Shown: positions 61,863 through 64,000 of the stretch, one piece after another
Position numbering within the stretch: the stretch's first letter is position 1
Layout of the letters: each line of letters opens with the position of its first letter
Origin: Enterovirga rhinocerotis
Lineage (GTDB): Bacteria > Pseudomonadota > Alphaproteobacteria > Rhizobiales > Beijerinckiaceae
Assembly: GCF_004363955.1 (NCBI RefSeq)
Contig: NZ_SNZR01000013.1
Location: 496,001 to 560,000, forward strand
Length of the DNA: 64,000 bases
Direction of reading: 5' to 3'
Notes under the pieces: generated by a model
Database searches by the model: none
The model's input: the letters and a program-made list of their open reading frames with translations, nothing else
Told to the model about the DNA's origin: nothing
Translations under genes and position numbers: made by a program

Positions 61863-63323
61863 TCAGCCGTGGATGTGCGGACAGGCCGCAGGCGCCTCCG
61901 GCGGCGGCTCTGCCGGCACGAGTGCCTCGCGCTGTTCGACATGCATCGGCAGATGGTCGCCGGGTCGCAGCGTCAGCCGGCAGACCGGCTCGACCACGTG
62001 GCCCGCCTTGAGCCGGAACCGCAGGCGCTGCGCGAGGACGGCGATGCAGAGCATCGCCTCCGTCACCCCGAACGACATGCCGGCGCAGATCCGCGGGCCG
62101 ATCGAGAAGGGGATATAGGCGAATTTCGAGACGGGCTCGCCGCTGCCGGGCAGGAACCGCTCCGGCTTGAAATGGTCCGGATCGGTCCAGAGCTGCCGGT
62201 GGCGGTGCAGAAGCCAGGGCACCACCATCACGATCGAGCCCTTCGGCACGCGCCGCTCGCGGATCGTTTCCTCCTCGAGCGTCTCCCGCGCGAGGAGCGG
62301 GATCGAGGGGTAGAGCCGCAGCGTCTCCTCGAGCACGGCGCGGGTCCAGGCGAGTTTCGGCAGGTCCGCGAGGGCCGGCTCTCGTCCGCCGAGCACGGAA
62401 TCGATCTCGGCATGGAGCCGGGCCTCGACCTCCGGCGCCTGCGAGAGCAGGAACCAGACGAAGCTCAGCGTGTTCGCGGTGGTCTCGTGGCCGGCGAGGA
62501 ACATCACCGCCGCCTCGTTGCGGATGGCTTCGCGGCTGAGGGGGCGGCCGGTCTCCTCGTCGCGGGCCTCGAGGAGGCGCCCGACGATCGAGCCGTTCTG
62601 CGCGGTGCCGCGCGCGACGAGGCCGTCGATGATGCGGTCGAGCACGGCGTGGATGCGGCGCGTCGCCCGCTTGACGCGCAGGCTGTGCGGGCGGGGAAAC
62701 CAGTCGGGGACGCCCATCAGCGACAGGACATCCATGCGGCCTACCGCGCGCTGGTAGTCGGAGAAGCCTTCCGCCACCTCGCGCGCATCGGCCGGGCCGA
62801 GCTCGCTGCCGAACACGGTGCGCGTGATGATCTCGGCGGTGAGTTCGGCCATCTCGCCGAGCATGTCGAGCTCCGTGCCGGGGGACAGGGACGTCCAGCG
62901 CTCTCGGGTCTCGACGGCGGTGCGCGCCATCACGGGCGCGAAGTCGCGCATGCGCGAGACGTGGATGATCGGCGCGACCACCTTGCGCCGCGAGCGCCAT
63001 GTCGTGCCGTCGGAGATGATGAGGCCGTCGCCGGCGACCGGCTCCAGCGCGTGCCGCATCTGCGGCGACTTGCGCTCGAAGGACGCGTTCTTGGTCGAGA
63101 AGGCGTATTGGACGAGTTCGGGATGGTTGCAGATGACGATGCGCCGCCGCAGGAGCTGCGTCACCGAGAGCTGGAAATCGAAGGCCCGCTCGCCGAAGAT
63201 CTCGAGGAAGTTCCGCCGGGCGCGCCGGATGACCTGCAGCGCGGAGAGCTGCGCGGCCGGCCGGGGCGGGAACGGCGGGATGTAGTCGGTCACGGCGATG
63301 GCGTCAGGTTCCGCCTCCGACAT
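61863..63323 (-). CDS. Cytochrome P450
   Basis: This haem monooxygenase of about 486 residues has the I-helix motif AGHETTAN, the ExxR motif ETLRLYP and the haem loop FSIGPRICAG with the Cys ligand. It has no membrane anchor and should be soluble. Redox partners are not adjacent. The PPFPPRP segment near the start is typical. ATG 63323 is used, but GTG 63293 (starting at VTDYIPPF) and TTG 63347 are alternatives. The C-terminal tail is Pro/His/Cys-rich and dispensable-looking. The substrate is unknown; fatty acids or terpenoids are common for this kind. Confidence 0.9.
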   Translation of the reverse strand: MSEAEPDAIAVTDYIPPFPPRPAAQLSALQVIRRARRNFLEIFGERAFDFQLSVTQLLRRRIVICNHPELVQYAFSTKNASFERKSPQMRHALEPVAGDGLIISDGTTWRSRRKVVAPIIHVSRMRDFAPVMARTAVETRERWTSLSPGTELDMLGEMAELTAEIITRTVFGSELGPADAREVAEGFSDYQRAVGRMDVLSLMGVPDWFPRPHSLRVKRATRRIHAVLDRIIDGLVARGTAQNGSIVGRLLEARDEETGRPLSREAIRNEAAVMFLAGHETTANTLSFVWFLLSQAPEVEARLHAEIDSVLGGREPALADLPKLAWTRAVLEETLRLYPSIPLLARETLEEETIRERRVPKGSIVMVVPWLLHRHRQLWTDPDHFKPERFLPGSGEPVSKFAYIPFSIGPRICAGMSFGVTEAMLCIAVLAQRLRFRLKAGHVVEPVCRLTLRPGDHLPMHVEQREALVPAEPPPEAPAACPHIHG

Positions 63324-64000
63324 CCCAGAGACCGGCGACGAGGGCAAGCCCGATGACGAGGACGAAGGCCGCGGCGATCAGCTCCGCGCCCGCGCCGAGC
63401 CGGGCCGTCGTCTCGCCGCGCCCCCCCGCGTATCGGAGCGCAAGGCGCTTGGCATAGACCGAGACCATCGCGATCGCGCTCGTCGTCAGCGCCGTGCCGA
63501 GCGCCATGGCGAGGGTCGCCGCGATCCCGAGCGGGAAGATGCCGTAGGAGCGCGCGAGGGTCAGGACCACGATCGCGCCCGCGCAGGGCCGGATGCCGGC
63601 ACCGAGGGCGACGCCCGCCATCTGGACGAGGGTCCGGCCGGTCCGCGCCGGATCGACCGGCCCGCAGGAGCAGGTGGGATCGAAGGCCGAGGCGCGTCCC
63701 GCGCCTTCGCCGCGCAGGAGGATGGCCAGCGCCCCGGCCTTCTTCCAGACGAGATAGGCGCCGAGCGCCGCGACGAGGGAGAAGCCCGCGATCTCGACCG
63801 CGTTCGCGGTGCGGCTCATCGTGGCCGCGGTGCCGCCGACGAGCAGGAAGACGATGCCGACGAGCGCGATCGCGACGACGGCCTGGACCAGGGCCGCGGC
63901 GACGCTGACGGCGATGCCGCGGGCGAGGGCGCGCTCGCTTGAGACGATATAGGCCGAGATGATCGCCTTGCCGTGGCCGGGGCCGGCGGCATGGAAGACG
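63304..64000 (-). CDS. NicO/RcnA-family nickel/cobalt transporter (partial)
   Basis: The C-terminal 231 residues of a membrane transporter are present; the start lies beyond the window. The first visible block, VFHAAGPGHGKAIISAY, is the NicO signature in the first helices. GVALGAGIRPCAGAIVVLTLA is the second conserved block, given as core GAGIRPCAGAIV. Five to six TM helices and a Cys-containing loop (FDPTCSCGP) can be seen. Members import or export Ni or Co. Its last 20 bases overlap the P450 start, so the two genes may be co-transcribed. Confidence 0.88.
   Translation of the reverse strand, partial: VFHAAGPGHGKAIISAYIVSSERALARGIAVSVAAALVQAVVAIALVGIVFLLVGGTAATMSRTANAVEIAGFSLVAALGAYLVWKKAGALAILLRGEGAGRASAFDPTCSCGPVDPARTGRTLVQMAGVALGAGIRPCAGAIVVLTLARSYGIFPLGIAATLAMALGTALTTSAIAMVSVYAKRLALRYAGGRGETTARLGAGAELIAAAFVLVIGLALVAGLWDVGGGT

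Overview
The window comes from a high-GC (roughly 70%) alphaproteobacterium, most likely of the Hyphomicrobiales (Methylobacterium, Bosea or Chelatococcus-like). The pointers are a DUF2794 protein, an IalB-family protein, an FnrN-type oxygen sensor with CX2CX7C spacing, an egtB-egtD pair, a transaldolase-phosphoglucose isomerase fusion, and palindromic dispersed repeats typical of that order. The genus is an inference. Almost everything is ordinary chromosomal coding sequence with overlapping stop/start junctions inside operons.

Region 1, bases 1-9.4 kb: anaerobic nitrate respiration. A leftward narK(fused NarK1-NarK2)-narG-narH-narJ operon (narJ cut by the window edge) lies divergent from a cluster-less Crp/Fnr regulator of NarR type. 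The shared promoter holds two FNR boxes 22 bp apart. Region 2, 9.4-10.7 kb: a gene-poor stretch beside tRNA-Arg(ACG), with its promoter, a candidate terminator and possible mobile-element remnants. Region 3, 10.7-23.2 kb: catabolism and redox, with a carbamoylase/amidohydrolase, an orphan solute-binding protein, a DJ-1/PfpI protein, a Tat-exported paoABC-type molybdenum aldehyde oxidoreductase, CsaA, a split MFE-2-like hydratase/dehydrogenase pair, a DMT exporter, an exported metallo-beta-lactamase-fold hydrolase and a YihU-like reductase. Region 4, 23.5-26.7 kb: egtB-egtD for ergothioneine plus an orphan binding protein.

Region 5, 26.8-35.1 kb: a rightward central-carbon cluster, tkt, tal-pgi fusion, gnd, zwf, gntK, covering most of the pentose phosphate pathway and the entry to gluconate metabolism. 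Its first intergenic spaces carry palindromic repeats. Region 6, 35.4-42.0 kb: two unannotated small ORFs, holC, an exported S10 peptidase, argB, a compositionally odd exported orphan, and a two-gene oxidoreductase unit.

Region 7, 42.0-50.4 kb: a microaerobic block. A CBS-BON protein and cydDC run leftward; cydA-cydB-cydX-hemerythrin runs rightward; an FnrN-type regulator follows. Perfect FNR boxes lie before the CBS-BON gene and between cydD and cydA. With the narK promoter this outlines a local FNR regulon covering nitrate respiration and high-affinity oxygen respiration. Region 8, 50.5-64 kb: an unassigned membrane coiled-coil pair, a methyltransferase with an LPG-synthase-TM-like membrane protein, IalB, an SDR, the conserved tesA / ybbA-ybbP divergent set, a Bax inhibitor-1 protein with a clear terminator, DUF2794, a cytochrome P450 and a truncated NicO-family nickel/cobalt transporter.

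I see no CRISPR array, rRNA, complete insertion sequence or prophage. The points most worth checking are the Cys-rich hemerythrin coupled to cydX, the FNR-box-driven CBS-BON gene, the Q-loop substitutions in both CydDC subunits, and the uncharacterised membrane pair at 50.6-52.4 kb.
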